Below are positions 43,528 to 53,146 of a stretch of DNA of 64,000 nt, in pieces (within the stretch, counting starts at the first letter, position 1; every line of letters starts with the position of its first letter). Origin of the DNA: Vicinamibacterales bacterium (GTDB lineage: Bacteria > Acidobacteriota > Vicinamibacteria > Vicinamibacterales > JAKQTR01). A program made the translations under genes and the position numbers. Location of the stretch: NCBI GenBank assembly GCA_025456345.1, contig JALOKU010000006.1:27487-91486 (forward strand), in the 5' to 3' direction. The notes below the pieces were generated by a model. The model made no database searches and was not told the origin of the DNA. It worked only from the letters and a program-made list of their open reading frames with translations.

Positions 43528-46500
43528 ATGTTCATCTCCGATTTCGCCATCCGCAAGCCGATCATCACCGTCGTCAGCATGCTGGCGCTGGTGGTCTTCG
43601 GTTTGGCCGCCTTGATGCTGCTCAAGACCGACGAATTCCCCGACGTGCAGCCGCCGATTGTCGTGGTGTCGGTCCTCTATCCCGGCGCCGCGCCCGAGAA
43701 CGTCGAGCGTGAGGTCATCGAGCCCATCGAGGACGTCGTCTCGGGGATCAGCGGCGTGTCGCAGATCCAGTCGTCCGCGCTCGACAGCTTCGCGGTCTTC
43801 ATCATCCAGTTCGCGTACGAGAAGGACCTGCAGGAAGCGACACAGCAGATCCGCGACGAGGTCAACGCCATCCGGAACGACCTGCCGCCCGAGATGGAAG
43901 AGCCCGTGCTCACGCGGTTCGACCCGGCGGACCTGCCGGTGGTGTCCCTCGTGCTGTCGTCGCCGGGCGTGTCGGGTCCCGAACTCACGCTGCTCGCCGA
44001 TCCCGGCATCGTCCGCCGGCTGCGCGGGCTGCAGGGGGTGGCGCAGGCGAAGGTCGTCGGCGGGATCCAGCGCGAGTTGACCGTTGAACTGCGGCCGCAG
44101 GCGCTTCAGGCGGCAGGCGTCGGCGTCGCCCAGGTGGTGGGCGCCCTGCAGGCGCAGAACCTGTCTGCCCCGGTCGGGCGGCTGCTTGGCAGCCTGGACG
44201 AACGCACCATCCGCCTGCGCGGCCGGCTCGCGGCGCCGGCCGACTTCGAGCGGCTGGTCATTTCGGAGTCCAACGGGCGCCTGGTGCGGCTCGGCGACGT
44301 CGCCGCCGTGCGCGACGGCACGGAGGAGCCGAGGTCTGCCGCGATCTTCGACGGCGCCGAGGCTGTGGGCATCGAGATTGTGAAGTCCAAGGGCTACAGC
44401 ACGACCGCCGTCGCCCAGGCCATCCGCGACGAGGTCGCTCGGCTGCAGGCGACGCTGCCGCCAGGCGTGTCGCTCCGCATCGTGCGCGACGCCGGCACGC
44501 GCGTGGCGCAGTCGGTGGGCGACGTCGAGTACGCGCTCGTGGAGGGCGCGGTGCTCACCGTGCTCGTGGTGTTCCTCTTCCTGAACTCGTGGCGATCCAC
44601 CGTCATCACCGGCGTCGCGCTCCCGATCTCGGTCATCGCGTCGTTCATCGCCGTGCTCCTGTTCGGCTTCACGCTGAACACCATGTCGCTGCTCGGCCTG
44701 TCGCTTGCGATCGGCATCCTCATCGACGATGCGATCGTCGTGCGCGAGAACATCGTGCGCCACGTGGAGATGGGGAAGGACCATGTCACCGCCGCGCACG
44801 AGGGCACGAGCGAGATCGGCCTGGCCGTGGCCGCGACGACCTTCTCGATTGTCGTGGTCTTCGTGCCCGTGGCGTTCATGGGGGGCGAGGCGGAGCAATG
44901 GTTCGCGCCGTTCGCGCTCACGATCGCCTGCTCGGTGCTCGTGTCGCTGTTCGTGTCGTTCTCCCTCGACCCGATGCTCTCGGCCTACTGGCCCGATCCC
45001 CACGTGCCGACCGAGCGGCGCTGGTTCATCAGCCGGTGGCTCGAGCGGTTCAATGCCTGGTTCAACCGCCAGGCGGACGGCTACAAGCGCCTGATCGGGT
45101 GGGCGCTCAAGTACCGCTGGTCGATGGTCGCCCTGGCGACGCTTTCGTTCTTCGCGGCGCTCGCGCTGCCAGCGCTGGGGATCGTCGGCGGGTCCTTCTT
45201 CCCGGTGCAGGACGTCTCGGAGTTCAACGTGATCATCGAGACGCCCCCGGGTTCGAACATCGCCTACACGAAGCTGAAGGCCGAGGAAGTGGCGCGGCTG
45301 GCCCGCTCGCGATCGGAGGTGGCGTACACCTACGCGACCATCGGGGGTTCGGGCGGCATGGGCAGCGCCTCGGGCGCCGTTGACGAGGCGAACGTGTACG
45401 TCCGGCTGACGCCGAAGCAGGATCGCGCCAAGCATCAGGAGGTCATCGCGCAGGAGCTGCGGCGCGACGTCGCGCGGATTGGCGGTGTGAGCGCATGGAT
45501 CAGCAAGGACACCTTCGGAAACCAGAAGGAAATCCAGGTGCAGCTGCGCGGGCCCGACATCACCGAGCTCAACCGCCTCGCGCAGACGCTCGCCGACCAG
45601 CTGCGGGCGACACCGGGCGCGGTGGACGTGGGCCTGTCCACGAAGGGGCAGAAGCCCGAGATCGACGTGGAGCTCGATCGCCCGCTTGCGGGCACGCTCG
45701 GCGTGACCGTCGGCCAGGTGGCGCAGTCGCTGCGGCCGGCGTTCGCCGGGATTGACGCGGGCGACTGGGTCGACCCGATCGGGAAAACGCGCGACGTCAC
45801 CGTGCGGTTCGTGCCGGAAGCGCGGGCGAGCGTCGCCGACCTCGAGCGCCTGCCGCTCGCGGTGCGGGGACCGGCGGGCCCGGTGGCGATACCGCTCGGC
45901 CAGGTGGCGCGCATCAACCGCGGGCTGGGGCCGGCGAAGATCGATCACCTCGACCGCGAGCGCGTCATCACCATCCAGGCGAACACCGAAAACCGCGCGT
46001 TGACGGAGGTCATCCGCGAGTTCGAGGCGAAGCTGGCCTCGTTCCCGCTCCCCGCGGGTTACGAGATCTCGCAAGGCGGCCAGACGAAGGACCAGCAGGA
46101 GGTGTTCACCCGGATTCTCGTGGCCCTCGGCGTGGCGCTGCTGCTGATGTACTTCGTGCTCGTCGTCCAGTTCGGGTCGTTCCTCGATCCGTTGGCGATC
46201 CTGCTCTCGCTGCCACTCTCGCTCATCGGCGTGATGCTGGCGCTGTGGGTGACGGGGTCGACGCTCAACATCATGAGCATGATCGGCGTCATCCTGCTGA
46301 TGGGGATCGTGGCGAAGAACGCCATCCTGCTCATCGACTACGCCAAAGCCGCGGAGGAACAGGGCCTGCCCCGGAGGGCCGCCATCGTCGAGGCCGGGCG
46401 CGTGCGGTTGCGGCCCATTCTGATGACGACCTTCGCGCTCATCGCGGGGATGATTCCGGTGGCGATCGGGTCGGGCGAGGGCGCCGACTTCCGGGCGCCG

Positions 46501-46713
46501 CTCGGCCGGGCGGTGATTGGCGGCGTCATCACGTCGACGGTGCTGACGCTGCTGGTGATCCCGACCGTCTACGACATCATGAGCGGCTGGCGCGACCGGG
46601 TGATGGGGATGCTGAAGGGCCGGTCGAAGGCGGAGCGGAATGTGCGCGGCGAGGCCGCCGTACCTGGGGCCGAACCGGGTCTGGCTCGCGAGGCCGTCAG
46701 CCCCGGGGCGTAG
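43528..46713 (+). CDS. RND efflux permease, HAE-1 type
   Basis: This 1061-residue inner-membrane pump begins MFISDFAIRKPIIT and has twelve expected membrane helices with two large periplasmic domains. TM4 contains the proton-relay pair in GILIDDAIVV, and the second half has GIVAKNAILLIDYAK. It exports drugs or other hydrophobic compounds using the proton gradient, together with the two upstream products. The substrate is unknown. It converges with a DinB gene and overlaps it by 17 bases. Confidence 0.93.
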   Translation: MFISDFAIRKPIITVVSMLALVVFGLAALMLLKTDEFPDVQPPIVVVSVLYPGAAPENVEREVIEPIEDVVSGISGVSQIQSSALDSFAVFIIQFAYEKDLQEATQQIRDEVNAIRNDLPPEMEEPVLTRFDPADLPVVSLVLSSPGVSGPELTLLADPGIVRRLRGLQGVAQAKVVGGIQRELTVELRPQALQAAGVGVAQVVGALQAQNLSAPVGRLLGSLDERTIRLRGRLAAPADFERLVISESNGRLVRLGDVAAVRDGTEEPRSAAIFDGAEAVGIEIVKSKGYSTTAVAQAIRDEVARLQATLPPGVSLRIVRDAGTRVAQSVGDVEYALVEGAVLTVLVVFLFLNSWRSTVITGVALPISVIASFIAVLLFGFTLNTMSLLGLSLAIGILIDDAIVVRENIVRHVEMGKDHVTAAHEGTSEIGLAVAATTFSIVVVFVPVAFMGGEAEQWFAPFALTIACSVLVSLFVSFSLDPMLSAYWPDPHVPTERRWFISRWLERFNAWFNRQADGYKRLIGWALKYRWSMVALATLSFFAALALPALGIVGGSFFPVQDVSEFNVIIETPPGSNIAYTKLKAEEVARLARSRSEVAYTYATIGGSGGMGSASGAVDEANVYVRLTPKQDRAKHQEVIAQELRRDVARIGGVSAWISKDTFGNQKEIQVQLRGPDITELNRLAQTLADQLRATPGAVDVGLSTKGQKPEIDVELDRPLAGTLGVTVGQVAQSLRPAFAGIDAGDWVDPIGKTRDVTVRFVPEARASVADLERLPLAVRGPAGPVAIPLGQVARINRGLGPAKIDHLDRERVITIQANTENRALTEVIREFEAKLASFPLPAGYEISQGGQTKDQQEVFTRILVALGVALLLMYFVLVVQFGSFLDPLAILLSLPLSLIGVMLALWVTGSTLNIMSMIGVILLMGIVAKNAILLIDYAKAAEEQGLPRRAAIVEAGRVRLRPILMTTFALIAGMIPVAIGSGEGADFRAPLGRAVIGGVITSTVLTLLVIPTVYDIMSGWRDRVMGMLKGRSKAERNVRGEAAVPGAEPGLAREAVSPGA

Positions 46714-47185
46714 CGCGGGCCGACGGCTGCACGCGCCGCTCCCGCCACGCCCGGATCGCTGCTGTGTGCACCGCGTAGTGGCCGTACGTGTCGAGGCGCA
46801 GCCGCCGTCTGAAGCGGGTGTCGCCGCGGCATTCGGATTCCGGCACGCGCTGCAGGAATGCGATGAGCCGGCGGTGGGTCTCGTCCCGCAGGTGCATCAC
46901 CTCGGAGAGTGACAGCGCCCGATTCCGCTCGGTCGCCTGCGCGTTGAAGGCGTTGATGCCACCGTGCGTCACGGAGTAGCGCGGCGGCCTCTTGCCAGCG
47001 AGCACGACCGGCAGGTGCGCCAGCGCCTCGGCTTCCCAGACCGCAACGTGCGCGATGATGTCCTTCACCGACCAGGTGCCGGTCACCCCAGGTTCGACCA
47101 GTTCAGCCTCTGACAGGCCGGCGTAGGACGCCAGCAGTTCCTGCCACCGCGCGTCGAGGCGCTTCAGCAGGTCGGCACGACTCAC
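46697..47185 (-). CDS. DinB-family protein
   Basis: This 162-residue protein is a DinB four-helix bundle: WQELLASYAGLSEAEL, TWSVKDIIAHVAVWEAEAL with the first metal His, and YGHYAVHTAAIRAW with the last. Members are thiol-dependent transferases or of unknown activity. It starts with GTG 47185, which overlaps the TGA of the DUF1801 gene (GTGA), so the two are coupled. Confidence 0.8.
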   Translation of the reverse strand: MSRADLLKRLDARWQELLASYAGLSEAELVEPGVTGTWSVKDIIAHVAVWEAEALAHLPVVLAGKRPPRYSVTHGGINAFNAQATERNRALSLSEVMHLRDETHRRLIAFLQRVPESECRGDTRFRRRLRLDTYGHYAVHTAAIRAWRERRVQPSARATPRG

Positions 47186-47598
47186 GTGCGCCTCCTGCCT
47201 GCGCCGCGCGAGGCGGCCGATGCGGCTCGCTTGGTCGGTCTGGCGCGCCTTGCGGCCTGTGCCTTGACGAGTGTGCGCACGAGCGCGGCCGGCAGGGGAG
47301 TGTCGGGCTGGAACCTGATTGTCCCCTTGCTCGTGTCGTAGCCCTTCAGCGCCTCCCGGTGTGCCTCGACGACGGCGCCAGGGTAGAAGGCGCAGTGCCT
47401 GGCTGCCGCGCCGAAGTGCACGAGCAGCCTTCCGTCGAGACGGAACGCCGGGATGCCGTAGCTGATGCACTCTTCCGCGCCGGGGGCCGCCGCTTTGATG
47501 TGCCTGCGCAGCCACTGGAGGGCCGCCCGCTTGTCAGGGGGAAGGGGAGCCAGATACTCGTCGATGGTCGCCGCCTTGCAGGTGTGCATGGGTGTCAT
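47182..47598 (-). CDS. DUF1801/YdhG-like protein
   Basis: This 138-residue protein has the DUF1801 pattern: TIDEYLAPLPPDKRAALQWL, EECISYGIPAFRLDGRLLVH, and CAFYPGAVVEAHREALKGY then GTIRFQPDTPLP. The fold is iron-chaperone-like (frataxin-like) but the function is not known. The basic C-terminal tail (ARRARPTKRAASAASRGAG) is extra. ATG 47598 or 47589 could be the start. Confidence 0.8.
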   Translation of the reverse strand: MTPMHTCKAATIDEYLAPLPPDKRAALQWLRRHIKAAAPGAEECISYGIPAFRLDGRLLVHFGAAARHCAFYPGAVVEAHREALKGYDTSKGTIRFQPDTPLPAALVRTLVKAQAARRARPTKRAASAASRGAGRRRT

Positions 47599-47669
47599 TC
47601 CATCCGCGCGTCGTGCTCTTCGATCCGCGTTTTCAGGACGGATCGGTGGCAGCGGGCCGTGCCGCCGTC

Positions 47670-48101
47670 TCAGGGCCCGTACTCCAGCAGCCCCGTGTGA
47701 TACACGAGGAACCACGCCGGACCGACCTTCGTGTAACCCTTGCAGGCTCGTCCCTTCCAGTGGAACGGGGCGCCGTCGGCCCGGCGCCGCCACAGCGTGT
47801 CCACGTCCACCACGGCGAAGCCGCCGTCGCCTTCCGGGGAGGCAGCGACCCGGACCGTGCGGCGGACGTTGTGAATCAGTTCGTGCGTCCTGAACAGGTC
47901 TTCCCAGCCGGCCTTCCAGCGCTCGCGGTTGAAGCGCCCGAGCGGGAACACCCACGTCGCCGGATCGTGCGAGGCCGGATCGGGCGGCCAGGGCCACACC
48001 ATGTCGGGATGAAAGAGGGAGACGAGCGCCTCCGCGTCCTGCCGATCCCAGGCGCGCGTCTCGCGATCCACCATCGCCTGGATCTCGGACTCGACCGTCA
48101 T
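47670..48101 (-). CDS. SnoaL/NTF2-like protein
   Basis: This 143-residue protein has the cone-shaped NTF2 fold pattern: IQAMVDRETRAWDRQDAEAL, LVSLFHPDMVWPWPP and a late WFLVYHTGLLEYG. It is probably a small enzyme or ligand-binding protein of the cytoplasm. No specific substrate can be given. Confidence 0.7.
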   Translation of the reverse strand: MTVESEIQAMVDRETRAWDRQDAEALVSLFHPDMVWPWPPDPASHDPATWVFPLGRFNRERWKAGWEDLFRTHELIHNVRRTVRVAASPEGDGGFAVVDVDTLWRRRADGAPFHWKGRACKGYTKVGPAWFLVYHTGLLEYGP

Positions 48102-48158
48102 GTCCCGGCTCCCCTCGAGATCTGCCCGGGCTCGATGCGCGGGCCCGTCGTTGAACGA

Positions 48159-48665
48159 TCAGCCATGCTGCGGCTCGTCCATGCCCACCCACAGGTTCCA
48201 GGTATTGAGCTCTTCGCGTCCGCAGGCCTTGAGGTACAAGAACAGCTGCGTGCGATAGGCCGCGCAGCCGCAGAGGACCTGTGTGACCAGGAAGGCCCCG
48301 CGGCTCGATTTCCCGGCCCCGAACGGATCGATGTCGGCGCGCAGGTCGTGGTCTGACACGTCGGCCAGCAGCGCCGCGTAGGCGGCGGGCTGCGCGGAGA
48401 TGGCCGCGAGCGTCTGGTCATAGCTCTGCGCGGCGGCGGCCTGCTCTGCGGCCGTCCAGGCGGCTCCGTCGAAGGCGCCGGCTTTGGCCGCCTGCACCAG
48501 CGCCGGCCCCATCATGCTGAGGTACTTGAGCAGCTCGACGATGCTGCGCTGCTTCGGCGTGGGGCGATACTCGAGATTCGCGCGATCAATCTTGCTCGCG
48601 AGATGAAGCAGGATGCGGACTTCGTTCTGCAGGGCGGACACGAGCTCGGGCTTGGTCAATACCAT
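48159..48665 (-). CDS. DinB-like protein (DUF1993-like)
   Basis: This 168-residue protein begins MVLTKPELVSALQNEVRILL and has EYRPTPKQRSIVELLKYLS and a final TQVLCGCAAYRTQLFLYLKA, the outline of a DinB-type bundle. The first metal His is not where it is expected. ATG 48665 is preceded by GGAGAG; an open frame further upstream is not used. The role is unknown. Confidence 0.68.
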   Translation of the reverse strand: MVLTKPELVSALQNEVRILLHLASKIDRANLEYRPTPKQRSIVELLKYLSMMGPALVQAAKAGAFDGAAWTAAEQAAAAQSYDQTLAAISAQPAAYAALLADVSDHDLRADIDPFGAGKSSRGAFLVTQVLCGCAAYRTQLFLYLKACGREELNTWNLWVGMDEPQHG

Positions 48666-48851
48666 GATGCTCTCCGTGACACTGAAGTCTGGCATGTTGC
48701 CGCGTCGGACGGCGTCCCGGCGCGCACCGAAGCCCGGCGGGTGAATCCACCGCGCCACCGGGATGCCTGAGATGGTTCCCGGATCCAACATATGCCGACG
48801 CGAACCGGCCGGCAAGGGCGAAGCGCAGGCGTTCGGCCTCCGATGAGGCGC

Positions 48852-49223
48852 CTAGACGTGCTGGTCGACCAGAATCGGGTTGCCGTCGGGATCGATGGCA
48901 ACGAAGCTGGCAGGGCCTGTGGTGCGTTCATCGGCCTCGCTCATCAGTGGCACGCCTTGTGCCTTCAGCTGGCGCTGCAGTTCGCGAACGTCGGTGAAGG
49001 CGGCCAGCTTTTGGGCATTGCCGTCCCAGCCAGGATTGAAGGTGAGGATGTTCCTCTCGAACATCCCCTGGAAGAGCCCGATGACGGCATCGCCGTTCTT
49101 GAGAATCAGCCAGTGCTGCGACGCCTCGCCTGCGAAGGCCGTGAACCCGAACTTCTCGTAGAACGCCCGCGACGCCGCGAGATCCTTGACCGCGAGGCTG
49201 ACTGAAAACGTGCCGAGTTCCAT
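48852..49223 (-). CDS. VOC-family protein (glyoxalase/bleomycin resistance type)
   Basis: This 123-residue protein is a single-domain VOC fold: FSVSLAVKDLAASRAFYEKF, HWLILKNGDAVIGLFQG and SFVAIDPDGNPILVDQH. It should bind a metal or small ligand in the cytoplasm as a dimer. The substrate is unknown. Confidence 0.82.
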   Translation of the reverse strand: MELGTFSVSLAVKDLAASRAFYEKFGFTAFAGEASQHWLILKNGDAVIGLFQGMFERNILTFNPGWDGNAQKLAAFTDVRELQRQLKAQGVPLMSEADERTTGPASFVAIDPDGNPILVDQHV

Positions 49224-49373
49224 GTCCGCTGCTCCTTCTTCCGACTGGATGGACGGCGGCCATCCCGCCGCTGCTGCACTCAGGCCCGCTCCGGCACTCG
49301 GAAGGGTGGCGGTTGCGTCCCGTTGACATCGGTGAATCCGTACTCCCGCGCCCGCGCGCCGGCCGTTCGCCTT

Positions 49374-50177
49374 TCAGCCGATGTGCCGGTCATCGCGTGC
49401 GTGCTCTATTGGGGCCGCCAAAGTCCGCTGGCCGCCGGCCGGTCGATCGTCCCGGAGTGCGGGGCCGATCACGAAGATCGTGTTGCCGAAGGGATCCAGT
49501 AGGTCGAACGTGCGTCCGCCCCAGGGTTGATCCTCCGGCGGGCGGCGAATCGCGGCGCGGCGTCGCCACTCGAGATAGTAGCGGTCTGCGTCATCGACTT
49601 CGACTGACACACAGGCCTCGCGGCCATGACCGGCCATCGGACAGTCGATCGTGAGCCGGATCGTGCCGCGCTCGAGCCCGAGCAGGCCGTTGCGCCCATC
49701 CTCGCTCGATTCGAAGCGCACAGAGAAGCCCAGCGCGCCGATGTAGAACGCCCGGGCCGCGTCGAGATCGTCGCCGGGCAGTATGGGCACCGCCTGTTCC
49801 GCCCGTGCACCCCCCGGACGTGCGCCGAACATGAGGCGGTGTCCGTCGATCGTGCGGATGCCGAACTCCCGCATGCCCCAGGGTTCGTCGCGAAGCGGCT
49901 TGATAAGCTCAACGCCGCGTCCTGTGAACTCGGTGTGCAGGGCGTCCGCGTCAGTGACCTCGATGTAGGCGAAGTAGGAATGATCGCCCAGGTCCGTCGC
50001 CGGGAGCGCGTCTGCGCATTCCCCGGCAAGGATCACGCACGCGTCGCGCTCGAACCAGCGCCAGCCGGGGTGGCCCATCTCCAGGACCGAGAATCCAAGC
50101 GCCTGGCCGTAGAACGCGGCGGAGCGCGCCAGGTCCGGCACGGCGATGACGTAACGGGAGCGGACCAGCGCGGCCAT
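49374..50177 (-). CDS. Tandem VOC-domain protein
   Basis: This 267-residue protein holds two VOC domains in one chain: SRYVIAVPDLARSAAFYGQ to RTIDGHRLMFGA (about residues 7-120) and PGDDLDAARAFYIGALGF to FDLLDPFGNTIFVIG (about 133-245). Such fused pairs replace the usual dimer. The ligand is unknown. The 149 bases between it and the next VOC gene hold no visible gene. Confidence 0.8.
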   Translation of the reverse strand: MAALVRSRYVIAVPDLARSAAFYGQALGFSVLEMGHPGWRWFERDACVILAGECADALPATDLGDHSYFAYIEVTDADALHTEFTGRGVELIKPLRDEPWGMREFGIRTIDGHRLMFGARPGGARAEQAVPILPGDDLDAARAFYIGALGFSVRFESSEDGRNGLLGLERGTIRLTIDCPMAGHGREACVSVEVDDADRYYLEWRRRAAIRRPPEDQPWGGRTFDLLDPFGNTIFVIGPALRDDRPAGGQRTLAAPIEHARDDRHIG

Positions 50178-50356
50178 ATTGTGGCGTCGCCTTTCCGATG
50201 AACACCTCGTGCCGGCACGACGGCCGCCGATGGCGAACGGCGGCCCGCGGCGCGAGGGAGTGAAAGTGCGCTTTGCTAGAAGATCGCCCGAGGCGGCAGG
50301 CGAGTCAACTCAAATCGACAGGTCGGCGGTCGAGCGTCGTCGCCGCCACGGCCCGG

Positions 50357-50773
50357 TCAGTCGCTCGACAGCGCAGTCGGTTGGGTGGTGTCGGTCGTCG
50401 CGTCGTGCGCCACAGCCACGATGATCCGCCAGCCGTCGGATCCGCCGCGCACGATGTAGGTGAACCCGAAACGGGCAATCTCGGCATCCGCGGCGTCGTA
50501 GCGACGGAAGGTCCCGCCGAGCTCCACGAGCCCCGGCGCGAGCGTGCGCATCGTCACGCCTGACACCGCCGTCCTGCGGTACCCCTGGGACTGCGCGTGC
50601 TCGATGAGGTGGGCGGCGAGCACGAGCGCAGTGGCCGCATCCTGCACGACCCACACGCCGTCGGGGCGTATGAAGGTGCAGGGAAGTTCGTAGTAGGGCA
50701 CCACCTCTTCCGCGCGCAGCGTTTCGAACGCGCGCACGTAGGCGGTCAGCATCTCCAGCGGTGTGTGCGTCAC
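50357..50773 (-). CDS. SnoaL-like small protein
   Basis: This 138-residue protein has an NTF2/SnoaL-like outline: EMLTAYVRAFETLRAEEVVP, ALVLAAHLIEHAQSQGY and a beta-rich end (IARFGFTYIVRG). It starts with GTG 50773, overlapping the TGA of the S41 peptidase gene (GTGA), so it is the second gene of that operon. Function unknown. Confidence 0.65.
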   Translation of the reverse strand: MTHTPLEMLTAYVRAFETLRAEEVVPYYELPCTFIRPDGVWVVQDAATALVLAAHLIEHAQSQGYRRTAVSGVTMRTLAPGLVELGGTFRRYDAADAEIARFGFTYIVRGGSDGWRIIVAVAHDATTDTTQPTALSSD

Positions 50774-52353
50774 CTCTCCCCTCCGCCCACTTCTATCATG
50801 CTTCTCCTGCCCCGTTCGCGAGACGCATGCGCCCGCACCGCTTCCAGTTCGGCATCGCGTCCCAGGGCGATGTCGCGCACCGTCGGGACGACGAGGACGT
50901 CGGGCTGCAGGCCGGCGTCAGGCGGGTTGCCGGCTGGGAACTGCCCGATGAGCGGCACGTCGAGTTCGATGCCCGAGCGCGGCAGCCGGAGGAAGAAGAA
51001 CGCGCCGCCATTGATGCCGCGCTGATTGCCGCCCGTCGGCTGCCCGACCAGTGTTCCCAGACGGTTCTGCCGCACCGTCTGGGCGAACTCGAACGTGGCG
51101 GAGCTGTTCGTGGCGCCCACCAACACCCACAGGCGTCCGGTGAACCGCGGTTCGGCCGGCGCAATGCCCCCCCCGACGTCGTCATCGGCGTCCCTCCGCA
51201 GCCGGTAGAAGCCGTCTGCGGCGTCGATCGCCGCCGCGCCCCAGTTCTTGAAGGAGGGGTCCCAGGTGTCGAGATACGGGAGCAGATCGTCGGGCACTTT
51301 CCGGTAGCGCACGAGGCGGGTGACGGCCTGGCGCGGCACCGGGGCCGAGATCAGGTGGCTGATGATGACGTCGCCGACGTCGCTGCCGCCTTCGTTGCCG
51401 CGCAGGTCGATCACCAGGTCCGTGGCGCCACTGACGGCCAGCGTGTGAAAGGTCTCGTCGAGCGACGCCTTCCAGTTCCACGTGGTGTTGTAGAGCACCC
51501 AACTGGGCATGCGCAGGTAGCCCATGCGGTTGCCCAGATCGCGATACTCCCAGATTGGCGCGTTCTTGGCGGCTCTGGTTCCGCTATCCGCCTCGATCGA
51601 AGCCACGCGGTCGGCGTACGGAACCCGCGCCACGCTCACCGTGAACTCGCGCGACCCGTCGGGACCGCGCACGCGGAGCGTGACCAGCGGCGCCGCCGAC
51701 GGGAAAAAGAGCGGCCAGTAGATATCGAAGGCCTCGAACCGGCTCGTGCCATCCACCTGCAGGTCGGCCATGCGCTTGGCGTCGTTGTGGCCGTCCGCCC
51801 GGGCCACGGTCATGAGCCGTGCGAGGATGGTCCTCACCGCGACGCCGTTGATCGCCAGCACCTCGGTGCCGGCCCGGATTCGCGGCTCGGCGGCGAAGGA
51901 CCGCGCCACGATCATCCGATCGCCGACCCAGCGGAAGTAGAAGGGCACGCGGGGGGCCTCGAAGAGCGCCGCCGCGACCGCCTTCGACTGGTTGAAGAAG
52001 TTCGGGTAGGTGTGGCCGCACTTCACGGTTGCGGCGAACACCGAGAACGCCACGTAGGCCTCGGCCAGTGTGCGATCCTGCTCGAATGCGCGGGCGAGCG
52101 CGCGGAAGGCCGCGTCCATCTCGTCTGGCGCGTTGTAGCGATAGAGGCCCGGATGCAGGGCCTCGTAGGTGCGCTTCAGGATGGCGACGTCGGCCTGCAG
52201 GTCCGCAGCGCGCAGCATCCGGTCCGGGCGGGTCGCCGGGGCGATCGCGGGGGCAGCTGCCTGCGCGCGGGCGGCAGGCTGGGCAGCGAGGCGAACGTCC
52301 GGCCCGAGCGCCATGAAGAGCGCCATCCACGCCGCCGGGACACGACCACCCAC
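50770..52353 (-). CDS. Secreted S41-family peptidase
   Basis: This 527-residue protein has a signal peptide (MALFMALGPDVRLAAQPA) and an N-terminal helical region. A degenerate PDZ-like part (RAGTEVLAINGVAVRTIL) comes next, and the S41 core follows: DLVIDLRGNEGGSDVG, then WVLVGATNSSATFEFAQTV with the likely catalytic Ser, and TGGNQRGINGGAF. It probably trims proteins in the periplasm. GTG 52353 is used because GGAGG lies 7 bases before it. The small SnoaL-like gene is coupled downstream. Confidence 0.8.
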   Translation of the reverse strand: MGGRVPAAWMALFMALGPDVRLAAQPAARAQAAAPAIAPATRPDRMLRAADLQADVAILKRTYEALHPGLYRYNAPDEMDAAFRALARAFEQDRTLAEAYVAFSVFAATVKCGHTYPNFFNQSKAVAAALFEAPRVPFYFRWVGDRMIVARSFAAEPRIRAGTEVLAINGVAVRTILARLMTVARADGHNDAKRMADLQVDGTSRFEAFDIYWPLFFPSAAPLVTLRVRGPDGSREFTVSVARVPYADRVASIEADSGTRAAKNAPIWEYRDLGNRMGYLRMPSWVLYNTTWNWKASLDETFHTLAVSGATDLVIDLRGNEGGSDVGDVIISHLISAPVPRQAVTRLVRYRKVPDDLLPYLDTWDPSFKNWGAAAIDAADGFYRLRRDADDDVGGGIAPAEPRFTGRLWVLVGATNSSATFEFAQTVRQNRLGTLVGQPTGGNQRGINGGAFFFLRLPRSGIELDVPLIGQFPAGNPPDAGLQPDVLVVPTVRDIALGRDAELEAVRAHASRERGRRSMIEVGGGER

Positions 52354-52414
52354 GGCACACCTCCAGCGACAACGGTCGACTCCGCCGATCATGGCCCGGA
52401 ACCGAATCGGATTG

Positions 52415-52933
52415 TCAGGCCAGAAGCCGGCGCAGTCTCCTGATCTGGCGCACGTGCCCGTCGACATGGACCTGACCCATCCGGACCGCCTGGCTCACCG
52501 TCAATGGGCCCGCGATGGGGTGTTCGAGAACCGCCTTCTGGCCGGCTCCCGGGCCCAGGTGGGCGATACACGACCGGAGCCACTGTTGGCTTTCATCCCA
52601 GAGGCGGCGCAGCTCGGCCAGGCCGCGATCGCCGTGCGGAACCATCGCGGGTGACGGCGTGCGAACAGGAATGCCGGACGTCAGGACGAACATGACCATG
52701 GCGTAACGGACGCGATTCCCGAAATCGCGAGGCTGTTCTTCGATGTGCCGCGGGTCGGGCAGACCCCGGAAGACCGCACGTTCGGCAAGCACGAGATGGT
52801 CGACGATCTCGATCATCGACCATTTGCCCGCAATCGGCTTCTCGACCAGCAGCGCCGGGTCGAGCGCCTCCATCTCGTCGAGCAAGCGACGGCGCGTGTC
52901 GTCGAACGCCTGGAGCCGCTTTTCGAGCGTCAT
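52415..52933 (-). CDS. DinB-family protein
   Basis: This 172-residue protein has the DinB pattern with GKWSMIEIVDHLVLAERAVF carrying the first metal His, and the closing VRMGQVHVDGHVRQIRRL with two more. It is the clearest of the DinB proteins here. Substrate unknown. The ATG at 52933 is the natural start. Confidence 0.8.
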   Translation of the reverse strand: MTLEKRLQAFDDTRRRLLDEMEALDPALLVEKPIAGKWSMIEIVDHLVLAERAVFRGLPDPRHIEEQPRDFGNRVRYAMVMFVLTSGIPVRTPSPAMVPHGDRGLAELRRLWDESQQWLRSCIAHLGPGAGQKAVLEHPIAGPLTVSQAVRMGQVHVDGHVRQIRRLRRLLA

Positions 52934-53146
52934 CCCGTAGCCTCGCCTGAGATCCTGAATCTAACCGGGCCCTGAACCGGGGGGCGCCAGGTTCACCGGC
53001 CACGTCTTGGACGACTCGATCCGGGCGGAGGATTCCGCACACCCGCGCCGCGCGCGGGGCACGTGCGCAAAGAACGGCTTCGCGGCGCTGACTGCAGGCC
53101 GCTGCCAGGCGAAGGCGGGCGTCGTCAGCGTTCGCCAGCACGTCGT

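Noticed and set aside
42172..46074. A 1300-residue open frame on the minus strand
   Set aside because: It is antisense to the efflux operon (TolC end, adaptor, RND permease) and has the Arg/His/Asp-rich composition of a GC-rich shadow frame without any motif.
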